Positions 41,735 through 50,490 are shown, numbered from the stretch's first letter. The stretch: DNA of 64,000 bases from Chryseobacterium viscerum (GCF_002899945.2 NZ_PPEG02000008.1:124001-188000); one strand, 5' to 3'. The notes: generated by a model not told the origin, from the letters alone. Numbers and translations: made by a program.

Positions 41735-41870
41735 ATAGAGGCTGGAAGATGGAAGTTATTGTAGTCTTAATTTATGTCAATTCTTATTGATAATGTAAAG
41801 AGCATCTTAATAACTCCCGAAGTTCTTTTGTCTTCACCAGAACTTCAAGCCTCCCTCTTCCATCTTCCGG
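41735..41870. repeat. heptad repeat inverted pair (hairpin) between convergent genes
   Basis: CTGGAAGATGGAAG (41742-41755) and CTTCCATCTTCCGG (41857-41870) pair at 13 of 14 positions across about 100 nt. The arms are built on a 7-bp period (GAAGATG GAAGTTA; CCTCTTC CATCTTC). They lie between a MocR gene and a Crp/Fnr gene that converge. Confidence 0.55.
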
Positions 41871-41876
41871 TCTTTT

Positions 41877-42473
41877 CTATTTGTTATCCGGAACGAAATT
41901 TTTTCTCGCCAGTTCTTTTCTTACACGGCTCAAACTTTCAGGAGTAATCCCCAGATAAGAAGCAATCATCCATTGCGGAACTCTCAAGAGCAAATCCGGA
42001 TACATTTTGATGAACTTCATATACCTTTCTTCCGCAGTTTCTCCCAGTAATGAATTGATTCTGTTCTGAAGGCTTCTGATATGTTTTTGAAGGAGAAAAT
42101 CACTTCTTTCAATACTATTGGGGAACTGCTCTACCAATTTGTTGAAGAAATCAGGATGCAGAAACAGCACTTCTGAATCTTCCACCGCTTCTATATAATA
42201 AATAGATTTTTCATTGAAATAAAGACTGCTTCGGTCAGAAATCAGCCAACTTTCCGGAGCAAACTGTATAATATGTTCCTTCCCGTTTTTATCAATGGAA
42301 TACATCTTTATCAGTCCTTTTTCTACAAAGAATATATGACGGCATATCTCACCGTACTGAAGAAGAAACTGATTTTTAGGGATCTTCTTTACTTCATAAT
42401 GCAGACTACAGGTATTAACGTTCTGAAGCGGAACATTTAAAACTTTGGCTAGATAATTATTTATATTCTTCAT
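41877..42473 (-). CDS. Crp/Fnr family regulator (bacillithiol-type operon)
   Basis: 198 residues: barrel with 'NQFLLQYGEICRHIFFVEKGLIKMYSIDKNGKEHIIQFAPESWLI' and HTH 'IASYLGITPESLSRVRKELAR'. The recognition helix has ESLSR, the ExxSR pattern linked to TTGAT half-sites, like the protein at 11299. It is the last gene of a four-gene operon, and its ATG overlaps the YtxJ stop by 4 bp, so the regulator is made with the thiol-biology proteins ahead of it. Confidence 0.9.
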   Translation of the reverse strand: MKNINNYLAKVLNVPLQNVNTCSLHYEVKKIPKNQFLLQYGEICRHIFFVEKGLIKMYSIDKNGKEHIIQFAPESWLISDRSSLYFNEKSIYYIEAVEDSEVLFLHPDFFNKLVEQFPNSIERSDFLLQKHIRSLQNRINSLLGETAEERYMKFIKMYPDLLLRVPQWMIASYLGITPESLSRVRKELARKNFVPDNK

Positions 42474-42850
42474 GATACAATCTGGCTTAAAGAAATATCC
42501 TGGTGTGAAGCGTTATTGACAGGCTTCCCGTTCTCTATAACGATCAGCTGCGGACTTTCATGCCGTACCCCAAGCTCTACCGCTATTTTACTTGAAATAG
42601 CCCTGTTGGCCAGCAAATCCAAATAATATAAACTAACCGGCTTATCTGAGTGTTCAACTTCTCTTTCAAAGTTTTTCAGTACAGTCTTGCTGATGAAGCA
42701 GCTTGTTGAATGTTTAAATATTGCTATTTTATTCTGAAAAGAATCTTCTATAGCTTTTTTCAGATCTTCTTCAGATTCTATCTTTTTCCAGAACGATTTC
42801 TGATCAGGGGTTTCGCTCTTTCCACCGAATATTTTATCAAAAAAACTCAT
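42470..42850 (-). CDS. ytxJ: YtxJ-like monothiol bacilliredoxin
   Basis: 126 residues, thioredoxin-like: 'IAIFKHSTSCFISKTVLKNFE' with a single redox Cys51 in a TSCxIS motif, then 'VSLYYLDLLANRAISSKIAVELGVRHESPQLIVIENGKPVNNASHQDI'. This fits the YtxJ (BrxC) family of bacillithiol-linked monothiol proteins. The usual proline after Cys is Phe here. It overlaps both neighbours by 4 bp. Confidence 0.85.
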   Translation of the reverse strand: MSFFDKIFGGKSETPDQKSFWKKIESEEDLKKAIEDSFQNKIAIFKHSTSCFISKTVLKNFEREVEHSDKPVSLYYLDLLANRAISSKIAVELGVRHESPQLIVIENGKPVNNASHQDISLSQIVS

Positions 42851-43308
42851 ACACTAAATTGTTTTAAATGATGATCAAGATGTTTGTATTCTAAAAATTC
42901 CCAGTCTTTTTCAGTCATATTTCCGAATAATCTGTGACGGCTTGGCAGGTTGCTATTGGTACAAGCCTCCCGAAACTCCTCCAGCGTTTTCAGCAGATTG
43001 GTTTTTGATTCATCAAAATCACACTCAAAATTAACGATTAGTTTTTGAAAAGTAGGCATGTTTCTGGGAATTCCATTATTGAAGACATACATTTCTACTT
43101 TTGTAAAGATTCCTATTGTCTCAAACAGGACATTAATACGGGGAAGGTCTACTTTTTCCAAAGCTACCTGAAGAACTAGGTCACAATGCGTTAGCATTTG
43201 GGACACGTCCATTTTCCCCCATGTTCTTTGGGATTTTTCAGATAACTTGGAAATTCTGTTTACAATTTCCTTATAACATATTGGATTATTAAGTTGCTTT
43301 CTTACCAA
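42847..43308 (-). CDS. DUF1569 family protein
   Basis: 153 residues, helical, with 'VNRISKLSEKSQRTWGKMDVSQMLTHCDLVLQVAL' and a C-terminal 'LFGNMTEKDWEFLEYKHLDHHLKQF'. The pattern of a central LTHC and a terminal HLDHHL resembles DinB-like metal-binding four-helix bundles, and DUF1569 is placed in that clan. Function unknown; overlaps the neighbouring genes by 4 and 7 bp. Confidence 0.82.
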   Translation of the reverse strand: MVRKQLNNPICYKEIVNRISKLSEKSQRTWGKMDVSQMLTHCDLVLQVALEKVDLPRINVLFETIGIFTKVEMYVFNNGIPRNMPTFQKLIVNFECDFDESKTNLLKTLEEFREACTNSNLPSRHRLFGNMTEKDWEFLEYKHLDHHLKQFSV

Positions 43309-43838
43309 CCTTTTTCGTTCTTCAGATTTTCAATATGAGCGAAATGGTGATTACAGTGCCAGACATATAAAGCAAGACTCTCTCTTAAATCATAATTTTT
43401 GTTGTGTTCAGGGTGATGAAATGTTCTTTCAAATTGTTTATTTGTAAGACTTTTAAGGAGTACAACCCATCTTTGGTGAGTTCCTTTCAGCATTCTCATA
43501 GCCGGCTTTACAGGCATATGAAAGCTGTCCTGAAGCTCTGCCCATTTAGCCTCATCATAAGGTTTTATGGTAGGATTATCTTCCGTAAGAGCCAGTTTGA
43601 AACGGATAAAACTATTCATATGGCTGTCTGAAAGATGGTTCACAAGCTGTCTAACAGTCCATCCTCCTTCCCTGTAAGGAGTATCCAGCTGATCATCTGT
43701 AAAATGCTCAATGAGGTTTTTTAGTCTGCCGGGAAAATCTTTGATCACTTTGATGTAAGTATCCAACGTGGTGTCACAGATATTCTCAGGAGCTTCAAAC
43801 GGTCCTATTGGAAACTTTTTTTTCTCTAAATCACTCAT
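43302..43838 (-). CDS. YfiT/BstA-type DinB family putative bacillithiol transferase
   Basis: 178 residues with the YfiT signature: 'FPIGPFEAPENI', 'YREGGWTVRQLVNHLSDSHMNSFIRFKLALTEDNPTIKPYDEAKWAEL' and 'LYVWHCNHHFAHIENL', giving the metal-binding histidine triad (first His in NHLSDSH, others in WHCNHHFAHI). YfiT/BstA proteins are metal-dependent, and some transfer bacillithiol to electrophiles. First gene of the four-gene operon, so the operon looks like an electrophile- or thiol-stress unit. Confidence 0.88.
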   Translation of the reverse strand: MSDLEKKKFPIGPFEAPENICDTTLDTYIKVIKDFPGRLKNLIEHFTDDQLDTPYREGGWTVRQLVNHLSDSHMNSFIRFKLALTEDNPTIKPYDEAKWAELQDSFHMPVKPAMRMLKGTHQRWVVLLKSLTNKQFERTFHHPEHNKNYDLRESLALYVWHCNHHFAHIENLKNEKGW

Positions 43839-43865
43839 TGCTCAAGGTTTTATTTTTTTTAATAC

Positions 43866-44022
43866 TGCCGATTCGTCCGATTATAACTTTTTAGACGATT
43901 TGTAAATATCAGCTTGTGTAAATTTATCAAAAATTCAAGAATCTAAGGTGAAGAAAGTATTAATTGTACCGATAACAATTTACAGGGCAGAAAATAATAA
44001 AGGCTTCAATCTTTACAACTGA
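43866..44022 (+). pseudogene. decayed copy of the pncA promoter and first codons
   Basis: Bases 43866-43972 align with 45322-45431, the promoter and start of the nicotinamidase gene: TGCCGATTxGTCCGAT at the left, GTAAATTTATCAAAAATTC in common, then GTG AAG AAA GTA TTA against ATG AAA AAA GCG TTA. A one-base loss after codon 6 shifts the frame, which ends at TGA 44020-44022 (24 codons). The copy lies on the other side of the DEAD-box helicase gene and points into its 3' end. Confidence 0.65.
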
Positions 44023-44028
44023 AGCCTT
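44000..44028 (-). terminator. terminator of the DEAD-box helicase gene
   Basis: Perfect 9-bp stem AAGGCTTCA/TGAAGCCTT with an 11-nt loop, 20 bp past the stop; on the minus strand it is followed by TTATTATTTTC. Confidence 0.7.
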
Positions 44029-44047
44029 CTATATTTTAAATCAGATA

Positions 44048-45190
44048 TTAATAACCGTGTAAATCAATACCTTCTGTTCTTTGCAGAGTAACTTTTTTAC
44101 CCATTTTCTTTTGAATAACCCGGAAATGCTGCAATTCATCATCAGTCAGAATGCTAATAGCTGTTCCTTTTTCATTGGCACGCCCTGTTCTACCAATACG
44201 GTGAATGTAATCTAAAGGCGAACGCGGCAATTCATAATTGATTACACATGGTAATGATTCGATGTGAATTCCACGGCCTATTAAGTCTGTAGCTACCAAA
44301 ATCTGAGCTCCATTTACTTTAAATTCTTCCAGGTTATTTCTACGGGCACCCTGTGATTTCTGACTGTGGATGGCTACCGCTTTAATTTTATTCTTTTTAA
44401 GCTTTTCTACTAAGTTATCTGCAGATCTTGTAGACGAAACAAAAATCAATGCTTTTTCAACTTTCTTTTCTTTAATCAGATAGCGTAAAAAAGGACCTTT
44501 ATTTTCCGGAGAAACATGATAAGCCAGCTGTTCGATATTATCAATTTCAACTTCTTCTTTCTTAATTTCAATAATGACAGGATTAATGGACAAACGTTCT
44601 TTCATCTCAGAAACCTTATCATTTAAAGTTGCCGAAAATAAAGTGGTTTGTTTTACGACAGGCATCATCGCAAAAAGCTTATTCATTTCTTCACCAAAAC
44701 CTAGCTGAAACATTTTGTCTGCTTCATCAATCACCAGGTGCTGGATTCCTGAAATACTCAATGCATTATGATCAATGAGGTCTAATAAACGACCGGGAGT
44801 TGCGATCAAAACCTCCACCCCAAACATTCCTTTCATCTGTGGGTTAATAGAAACCCCTCCATAAACTGCCATCGTACGAATCTCCCTTTTAAGATTTTCT
44901 GTAAAAGCTCTGAAAACTTCATCAATCTGAATGGCCAATTCACGGGTAGGCACCAATATTAAGACCTGAACATTACGGTCTTTTTTAACTTCTGAATTCT
45001 GTAATTTTTCTAAAATCGGCATCACAAAACAAGCCGTTTTTCCGGAACCTGTCTGTGCAATACCCATCAGATCTTTCCCCTGCAAAATAACAGGCACCGC
45101 CTGCTCCTGTATTGGAAATGGCTTTAAATACCCCAATTTGTTGACAGAACGAATAATATTGTGTGATAATCCTAAAGACTCAAATGACAT
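44048..45190 (-). CDS. DEAD-box ATP-dependent RNA helicase (RhlE-like)
   Basis: 380 residues, the bare helicase core: Q motif 'KPFPIQEQAVPVILQGKDLMG', 'AQTGSGKT', 'PTREL', 'ATPGRL', DEAD ('LVIDEADKMF'), SAT, 'LVATDLIGRGIHI' and 'HRIGRTGR'. It lacks long extensions, as do many RhlE-type proteins that act in ribosome assembly and RNA decay. It is divergent from pncA by about 214 bp, and its 3' side carries a partial duplicate of the pncA start region. Confidence 0.9.
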   Translation of the reverse strand: MSFESLGLSHNIIRSVNKLGYLKPFPIQEQAVPVILQGKDLMGIAQTGSGKTACFVMPILEKLQNSEVKKDRNVQVLILVPTRELAIQIDEVFRAFTENLKREIRTMAVYGGVSINPQMKGMFGVEVLIATPGRLLDLIDHNALSISGIQHLVIDEADKMFQLGFGEEMNKLFAMMPVVKQTTLFSATLNDKVSEMKERLSINPVIIEIKKEEVEIDNIEQLAYHVSPENKGPFLRYLIKEKKVEKALIFVSSTRSADNLVEKLKKNKIKAVAIHSQKSQGARRNNLEEFKVNGAQILVATDLIGRGIHIESLPCVINYELPRSPLDYIHRIGRTGRANEKGTAISILTDDELQHFRVIQKKMGKKVTLQRTEGIDLHGY

Positions 45191-45404
45191 AAAATACTTA
45201 TTTACGGCAAAGATAAGCTATTGATATTTGGTTTATGCTTTGAAAAGCTGATCCTCTATCAATAAAGTTCAATTATTTTAATTTCTCGTTCTCTTATCCT
45301 GTCTTTACCAGAAATTTATTTTGCCGATTTGTCCGATAATTCAGTTTTGGACAAATTTTTGAAGATTAGTTTTGTAAATTTATCAAAAATTCGAGAATCA
45401 AAAT

Positions 45405-46010
45405 ATGAAAAAAGCGTTAATAATAGTCGATGTACAGAATGATTTTTGTGAAGGCGGAGCACTTGCAGTCCCTGGATCCACCGAAATTATTCCATATATC
45501 AATCTTCTGATGGAGGAAAATGCATATGATCAGGTGGTTTTAACGCAGGACTGGCATCCTGCAGGTCACAAAAGCTTTGCAAGCAGTAATGGAAGAAAGG
45601 TAGGAGAAAGTATTATTTTAAATGGTGTTCCTCAGTTTATGTGGCCTGATCACTGTATTCAGGGAACTTTCGGAGCGGAATTCCATAAAGATCTGAACAG
45701 AGAGAAGGTAACACACATTATACAAAAAGGTAAAAATATTGAAATTGACAGCTATAGCGGTTTCCAGGACAATAATCACTTTATGAAAACCGGTTTGGAT
45801 GATTTCTTAAAATATCACGACATCCAATTGGTAGAAATCGTAGGATTAGCATTGGATTATTGCGTTAAATTCACCTCTTTAGATGCTGTAGCCAACGGAT
45901 ATGTTACCTGCCTTCATTTCAACGGGACACGTGCTGTAAAAGTAAAACCAGACAATGCCAGAGATGCTATTTATGATATGATCGAAAAAGGAGTTACTGT
46001 TCTTGGATAA
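45405..46010 (+). CDS. pncA: nicotinamidase
   Basis: 201 residues with the isochorismatase-like fold and the full active site: Asp9 in 'LIIVDVQNDFCEGGALAVPG', Lys108 in 'QKGKNIEIDSYSGF' and Cys153 in 'GLALDYCVKFTSLDA', plus metal ligands Asp49, His51 and His55 in 'QDWHPAGHKSFAS'. It converts nicotinamide to nicotinate for NAD salvage. Its upstream region is duplicated at 43866. Confidence 0.95.
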   Translation: MKKALIIVDVQNDFCEGGALAVPGSTEIIPYINLLMEENAYDQVVLTQDWHPAGHKSFASSNGRKVGESIILNGVPQFMWPDHCIQGTFGAEFHKDLNREKVTHIIQKGKNIEIDSYSGFQDNNHFMKTGLDDFLKYHDIQLVEIVGLALDYCVKFTSLDAVANGYVTCLHFNGTRAVKVKPDNARDAIYDMIEKGVTVLG

Positions 46011-46062
46011 TCAATATTCAACTCATTTTTAGTACTATACATGTATTGATTAATATACATTC

Positions 46063-46096
46063 AAAAGCGTAGGGATTTATTTCTGCGCTTTTTCTA
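46063..46096 (+). terminator. terminator of pncA
   Basis: 10-bp stem 46063-46072 with 46083-46092 (one G.U pair), 10-nt loop, then TTTCTAT. Confidence 0.65.
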
Positions 46097-46146
46097 TAAT
46101 CAAAACACACGTTTTCCAACAGATTGATGAATTTAGGATAATTCTT

Positions 46147-46154
46147 TATATTTG
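46147..46154 (+). promoter_or_regulatory. -7 box of the exported amidase gene
   Basis: TATATTTG fits TAnnTTTG. It predicts a start near 46161, which leaves a leader of about 9 nt before the ATG at 46170 and rules out the TTG at 46152. Confidence 0.55.
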
Positions 46155-46169
46155 AGAAAAACATTTGTA

Positions 46170-47735
46170 ATGAAGAAAGTAATTCTATTCGCTGTAGTCC
46201 TTTTTGGAGCGCTCATTAAAGCTCAAGACAAAACAGATTCGCAATTCAAATATCTGGAATATGATATTGAAAAGATCCAAAATCTGTATAGAAATAATAA
46301 AGTGACGGTAAAAGAAGTTGTTGAAGCTTATTTTAAACGCATCAATGATATTGATAAAAACGGAATACAATTAAACTCTGTGATCACTACCAATCCGGAT
46401 GCTATTAAGATTGCTGACTCTTTGGATCATTTGGATTCAAAATTTAAAAATAAACCATTATTTGGAATCCCTGTATTATTGAAAGATAATATAGATACTC
46501 ATGATAAAATGCCCAATACGGCAGGTTCTCTGGCTTTAAAAAACTCTTTTCCACTACAGGATAGTTATCTCGTTAAAAAACTTAGAGATGCAGGTGCTGT
46601 CATCATTGGAAAAACCAATCTTAGTGAATGGGCAAATTTCAGAGGGGAGAAATCCACAAGTGGCTGGAGTGGACTGGGTGGACTTACCAAAAACCCTTAT
46701 ATTCTTAATAGAAATACCTGTGGATCCAGTGCTGGTTCAGGAGCTGCTATCTCCTCCAATCTCGGCATAATAGCAATTGGTACAGAAACTAATGGATCTA
46801 TCGTTTGCCCCTCCAGTTTCAATGGAATTGTTGGTTTAAAACCTACTGTTGGATTAATTTCCAGACAAGGGATTATTCCCATTTCCAGTTCACAGGATAC
46901 CCCGGGACCCATGGCAAGAACGGTAAAAGATATTGCCATAAGCCTTGGAACGATGGCAGGTGAGGATAAAAATGATAAGAAGACCATTGGTAATACACCA
47001 TTTCTACATAAAGATTATACTCAATTCCTTACTCTAACTGGATTGAAAGGAAAAAGATTCGGATATGTAAAAGGAATTACCAAAGGAGCCAATAAAAAGG
47101 TGGACGATTTATTTTTACAAACATTAAAAATATTAGAAGCTCAGGGAGCTACAATTGTTGAAATAGAAAAAGATTGGATTTCACCCGAAATTTCAAAAAA
47201 CTCCTTTGAATTGATGGTCAGTGAATTTAAGGATGATTTGAATGATTATTTAAAATCTTTAGGGAAAAATGCAGCAATAAAAAATATAGATGAGCTAATT
47301 GCTTTTAACAAAAACAACAAAGAAGAACTTCAATACTTTGGACAAGAATATTTAGAGATTTCGGCTAAAAGTAATGGGAAGAAAGATAAGAATTATAAAA
47401 AGGCAGTTACAATTGCCCAAAAAGGCAGTCAACAAGGAATAGACTCTGTAATAAAAAAATATAATTTAGATGCCATAATAGCCCCTACTACTGCGGAAGC
47501 ATGGAAAACAGATTTGAAAAATGGTGATAATTATGAAAATTTCTATTCAAGTTCAAGCCCCGCAGCTATTGCCGGATATCCAAGCATTACCTTACCCATG
47601 GGGTATATAAATGAATTACCTATTGGTATTTCTTTTTTTGCCGGAAAATGGGAAGAAGGTAAACTGATCAATATGGCCTATACATTTGAACAGATCAACC
47701 CACAAAGAAAAGTTCCTCAGTTTTTAAAAGAATAG
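46170..47735 (+). CDS. exported amidase (amidase signature family)
   Basis: About 521 residues. A signal peptide (KKVILFAVVLFGALIKAQ) is followed by the amidase signature fold: 'FGIPVLLKDNIDTHDKMPNTAGSLAL' with the catalytic lysine, and 'NTCGSSAGSGAAISSNLGIIAIGTETNGSIVCPSSFNGIVGLKPTVGLISR' with the Ser-cisSer pair and the nucleophile serine. It hydrolyses an unknown amide in the periplasm or outside the cell. Start chosen at the second Met, because the first possible codon is inside the promoter. Confidence 0.9.
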   Translation: MKKVILFAVVLFGALIKAQDKTDSQFKYLEYDIEKIQNLYRNNKVTVKEVVEAYFKRINDIDKNGIQLNSVITTNPDAIKIADSLDHLDSKFKNKPLFGIPVLLKDNIDTHDKMPNTAGSLALKNSFPLQDSYLVKKLRDAGAVIIGKTNLSEWANFRGEKSTSGWSGLGGLTKNPYILNRNTCGSSAGSGAAISSNLGIIAIGTETNGSIVCPSSFNGIVGLKPTVGLISRQGIIPISSSQDTPGPMARTVKDIAISLGTMAGEDKNDKKTIGNTPFLHKDYTQFLTLTGLKGKRFGYVKGITKGANKKVDDLFLQTLKILEAQGATIVEIEKDWISPEISKNSFELMVSEFKDDLNDYLKSLGKNAAIKNIDELIAFNKNNKEELQYFGQEYLEISAKSNGKKDKNYKKAVTIAQKGSQQGIDSVIKKYNLDAIIAPTTAEAWKTDLKNGDNYENFYSSSSPAAIAGYPSITLPMGYINELPIGISFFAGKWEEGKLINMAYTFEQINPQRKVPQFLKE

Positions 47736-47837
47736 CAAGTATATTATCAGTTAGAATATATCAAATGCAGTGTTTAACTCTTGATCTTTTATAAGTTGAT
47801 TAATTGTCAACTTATTTCAGGACGGAACATACAAAAC

Positions 47838-47867
47838 AAAAAAGCGCAGAAAGTTCTGCGCTTTTTT
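47838..47867. terminator. bidirectional terminator between amidase and rluB-type genes
   Basis: Perfect 14-bp stem (47838-47851 with 47854-47867) with GCGCAGAA/TTCTGCGC, A run before and T run after. Confidence 0.85.
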
Positions 47868-47930
47868 ATTCTTTATACTTAAAAGTACTGTTTAAAAGAA
47901 TAAATGAAATAAGTTAGAAACCTGAATCTG

Positions 47931-47966
47931 TCATTCATAATTTATAACTCATCATTCATCATTATT
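47931..47966. repeat. heptad repeat tract, left partner of 49172-49207
   Basis: Read in sevens: TCATTCA TAATTTA TAACTCA TCATTCA TCATTAT. It runs up to the stop codon of the pseudouridine synthase gene. Against the inverse of 49176-49200, 17 of 21 positions match with the 7-bp phase kept. Confidence 0.5.
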
Positions 47967-49148
47967 CTAAAGCATTTTAAGGTTGTTCACTTCCAGTTCT
48001 GTAAGGATTCTCCAGTGTCCTCTCTTGATATTCTTCTTCGTTAATCCTGAAAACATTACTCTGTCTAAAGATTCTACTTCATATCCTAGTCTTTGGAATA
48101 TTCTTCTGACAACACGGTTCCATCCAATGTGAATCTCAATTCCGATCTCATTTTTAGGCTTCCCTTCAATGTATGAAATCTGATCAACAACGGCAACTCC
48201 TTCATCAAGACGGATCCCTTCAGCAATAAGACGTAGATCTTCAGCCGTAAGCTTTTTATCCAGCGTTACATGATAAATCTTTTTAGCATCAAAAGATGGA
48301 TGCGTAAGTTTTTTAGTCATGTGTCCGTCATTCGTTAACAAAATAACTCCTGTTGTAGAACGGTCCAGTCTTCCAACCGGGAAAAGTCTGTAAGGAGAAG
48401 CATTGGCTACAAGATCCATTACAGTTTTTCTTGCTTTATCGTCTTTCGTAGTAGAAATATAGCCTTTCGGCTTATTTAAAAGTACATATACAGGCTTTTC
48501 AGGAGTAATATTTTGTCCGTCGAAAACTACTCTGTCTGTTTTCTGTACCTGATATCCCATTTCATTGACAACTTTTCCGTTTACTTCCACCAATCCCTGA
48601 GTAATCAGTTCGTCAGCTTCTCTTCTGCTGCAAATCCCGGAATTAGCGATATACTTATTTAGACGGATAGTGTCTTTATGAACGTCTTTTTCGATTTTAT
48701 TCAATCTCCTTTTCTGTACAAAAGATCTTGTTTTGTCTTCATTTCTTTCATCTCCACTAGAGGGTCTTCTTCCGTATTTCAGGCTGCCTCTTTCATACTT
48801 ATCTCTGGTATCGAATTCTCTTCCGCCTCTTTTAGGTTTTCCAAAAGATTTTTTCTCATAACCCTCACTTTTGTTCGTGATATAAGGTTTTCTTTCAGAT
48901 TTTGAACCAGAATCGTCATTCGAGCTTTCTGCACTATCGGTATTTCTTTTGAAAGGTTTCTTTTCAAATCTTGAGTTGGATCCTTGATGTTCTGGGCCTT
49001 TTCTTCCTCCTTCTTTAGCAAAAGGTTTCTTGAAAGACTTTGATCCTGAAGAATTTCCAGATCTGGAAGCACGAGAATCATCAGAACTTTTCTTGGTTGA
49101 AATTCTTGGTCTCTTTGGTCTGTCTGAATTATTATTATCTCTGCTCAT
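47967..49148 (-). CDS. RluB/RsuA-family 23S rRNA pseudouridine synthase with a long basic N-terminus
   Basis: 393 residues. The first ~150 are low-complexity, rich in K, R, S and G (GNSSGSKSFKKPFAKEGG and similar), typical of Bacteroidetes versions and probably RNA-binding. An S4 domain follows ('IRLNKYIANSGICSRREADELITQGLVEVNGKVV'), then the catalytic core with 'VGRLDRSTTGVILLTNDG', where the Asp is catalytic, and 'GWNRVVRRIFQRLGYEV'. It modifies a uridine in the large-subunit rRNA. Heptad repeat tracts flank the gene on both sides. Confidence 0.9.
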   Translation of the reverse strand: MSRDNNNSDRPKRPRISTKKSSDDSRASRSGNSSGSKSFKKPFAKEGGRKGPEHQGSNSRFEKKPFKRNTDSAESSNDDSGSKSERKPYITNKSEGYEKKSFGKPKRGGREFDTRDKYERGSLKYGRRPSSGDERNEDKTRSFVQKRRLNKIEKDVHKDTIRLNKYIANSGICSRREADELITQGLVEVNGKVVNEMGYQVQKTDRVVFDGQNITPEKPVYVLLNKPKGYISTTKDDKARKTVMDLVANASPYRLFPVGRLDRSTTGVILLTNDGHMTKKLTHPSFDAKKIYHVTLDKKLTAEDLRLIAEGIRLDEGVAVVDQISYIEGKPKNEIGIEIHIGWNRVVRRIFQRLGYEVESLDRVMFSGLTKKNIKRGHWRILTELEVNNLKML

Positions 49149-49171
49149 TCTAAAAATTTCTGCAAAGATAG

Positions 49172-49207
49172 TAATTTAGTTACGAGTTAAAAATTAAGAA
49201 TCATAAC
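49172..49207. repeat. heptad repeat tract, right partner of 47931-47966
   Basis: In sevens: GTTACGA GTTAAAA ATTAAGA ATCATAA. It lies just upstream of the synthase ATG and overlaps the start of the aroB promoter box. Confidence 0.45.
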
Positions 49208-49211
49208 TTTG
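49204..49211 (+). promoter_or_regulatory. -7 box of aroB
   Basis: TAACTTTG fits TAnnTTTG, 38 bp before the ATG at 49250. Confidence 0.55.
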
Positions 49212-49249
49212 CAATATAGTTTACATTTTAACTTTACATAAAATCGAAG

Positions 49250-50296
49250 ATGATAACAATATTAAACGATAATTTTTCTCAGCTCAATACGTTTCTCCAC
49301 GAAAAAACTTTCAGTAAAATTTTCATCCTGGTAGATGAAAACACACATGAATACTGCCTTCCTATTCTTTTAGGAAATATGGAAACAGATCTTGGCTTTG
49401 AGATTTTAGAGATTGAAGCGGGTGAGGAAATGAAAAATATCCAGACAGCCAATCAGCTGTGGGAAATTTTGACAGAGATGCAGGCAGACAGAAAAGCATT
49501 AGTTATCAACCTTGGAGGTGGTGTGATCACTGATATGGGAGGATTTGTTGCATCTACCTATAAAAGAGGAATACAGTTTATCAATATCCCTACTACCCTT
49601 TTATCCATGTGTGATGCTTCTATAGGAGGAAAAACAGGAATTGATCTGATGCACTATAAAAATATGGTGGGAACTTTCGCTTTCCCGGAACAGATCTTTA
49701 TTTTCCCAAAATTTCTGGAAACATTACCTTTTAAAGAATTAAGAAGTGGGTTCGCTGAAATGCTGAAACACGGATTAATTGCTGATAAAAATCATTGGGA
49801 TCAGCTGATTCAGATCCGTAAACTGGAAGTTGAAACGGTAGTTCCCCATATTCAAGCTTCTATGAACATTAAACAAACTGTGGTAGATCAGGATTTCCAT
49901 GAACAAAACATTAGAAAAACCCTGAACTTTGGTCATACAATAGGTCATGCAGTAGAAAGTTTGTGCTTGCAGCAGGGAAATCCTATTCTGCATGGAGAAG
50001 CGGTTGCCATGGGAATGATTGCCGAAGCTCATCTTGCTTATCTTGAGAACCTTATTTCTGAAGAAGATTCAAAAGCGATCATTGAGAATATCCAGAGATA
50101 CTATCCATATCTTGATATCAGCGATTTTAAAGATGAAGATATCACCGCATTATTATTAAATGATAAAAAGAATACAGACCGTAAAATCAACTTTTCCCTG
50201 CTTTCAGGAATAGGTTCTTGTAATTATGACCATCAGTGCAGCCAGGAAAACATCATTGAGTCGTTATCTTTTTACCGAAAATTGAATAATGCTTAA
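49250..50296 (+). CDS. aroB: 3-dehydroquinate synthase
   Basis: 348 residues with NAD- and substrate-binding blocks 'LVINLGGGVITDMGGFVASTYKRGIQFINIPTTLLSMCDASIGGKTGIDL' and metal-binding 'GFAEMLKHGLI', 'RKTLNFGHTIGHAVES' and 'HGEAVAMGM' (the zinc ligands Glu and two His). It makes 3-dehydroquinate from DAHP, the second step of aromatic amino-acid synthesis. Monocistronic here with its own promoter and terminator. Confidence 0.95.
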   Translation: MITILNDNFSQLNTFLHEKTFSKIFILVDENTHEYCLPILLGNMETDLGFEILEIEAGEEMKNIQTANQLWEILTEMQADRKALVINLGGGVITDMGGFVASTYKRGIQFINIPTTLLSMCDASIGGKTGIDLMHYKNMVGTFAFPEQIFIFPKFLETLPFKELRSGFAEMLKHGLIADKNHWDQLIQIRKLEVETVVPHIQASMNIKQTVVDQDFHEQNIRKTLNFGHTIGHAVESLCLQQGNPILHGEAVAMGMIAEAHLAYLENLISEEDSKAIIENIQRYYPYLDISDFKDEDITALLLNDKKNTDRKINFSLLSGIGSCNYDHQCSQENIIESLSFYRKLNNA

Positions 50297-50418
50297 TTAT
50301 TTTCTGAACTCCAATATGCTTTAAAAGGTGTTGTTTAACAAAATTGTCAATTTAAACACCTTCTAAACAAATGTTTATTTAAATAAATAAAACACTACAA
50401 ATCAACCATATACATAAA

Positions 50419-50447
50419 AAATCACTTAAACACTAAGTGATTTTTTT
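50419..50447 (+). terminator. terminator of aroB
   Basis: Perfect 10-bp stem AAATCACTTA/TAAGTGATTT, 5-nt loop, then a T run; about 125 bp past the stop. Confidence 0.75.
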
Positions 50448-50473
50448 ATTGATTTTACTCATAAAAAAGATTT

Positions 50474-50490
50474 TTGGCAAGCAATTTGAA
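50474..50490 (+). promoter_or_regulatory. -24/-12 (sigma-54-like) motif of barrel gene 1
   Basis: TTGGCAAGCAATTTGAA has GG and the following G 12 bp apart (GG-N10-G), as in sigma-54 promoters (TTGGCA-N6-TTGC). It ends in TTGA, not TTGC. Predicted start is about 72 nt before the ATG. Confidence 0.55.
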
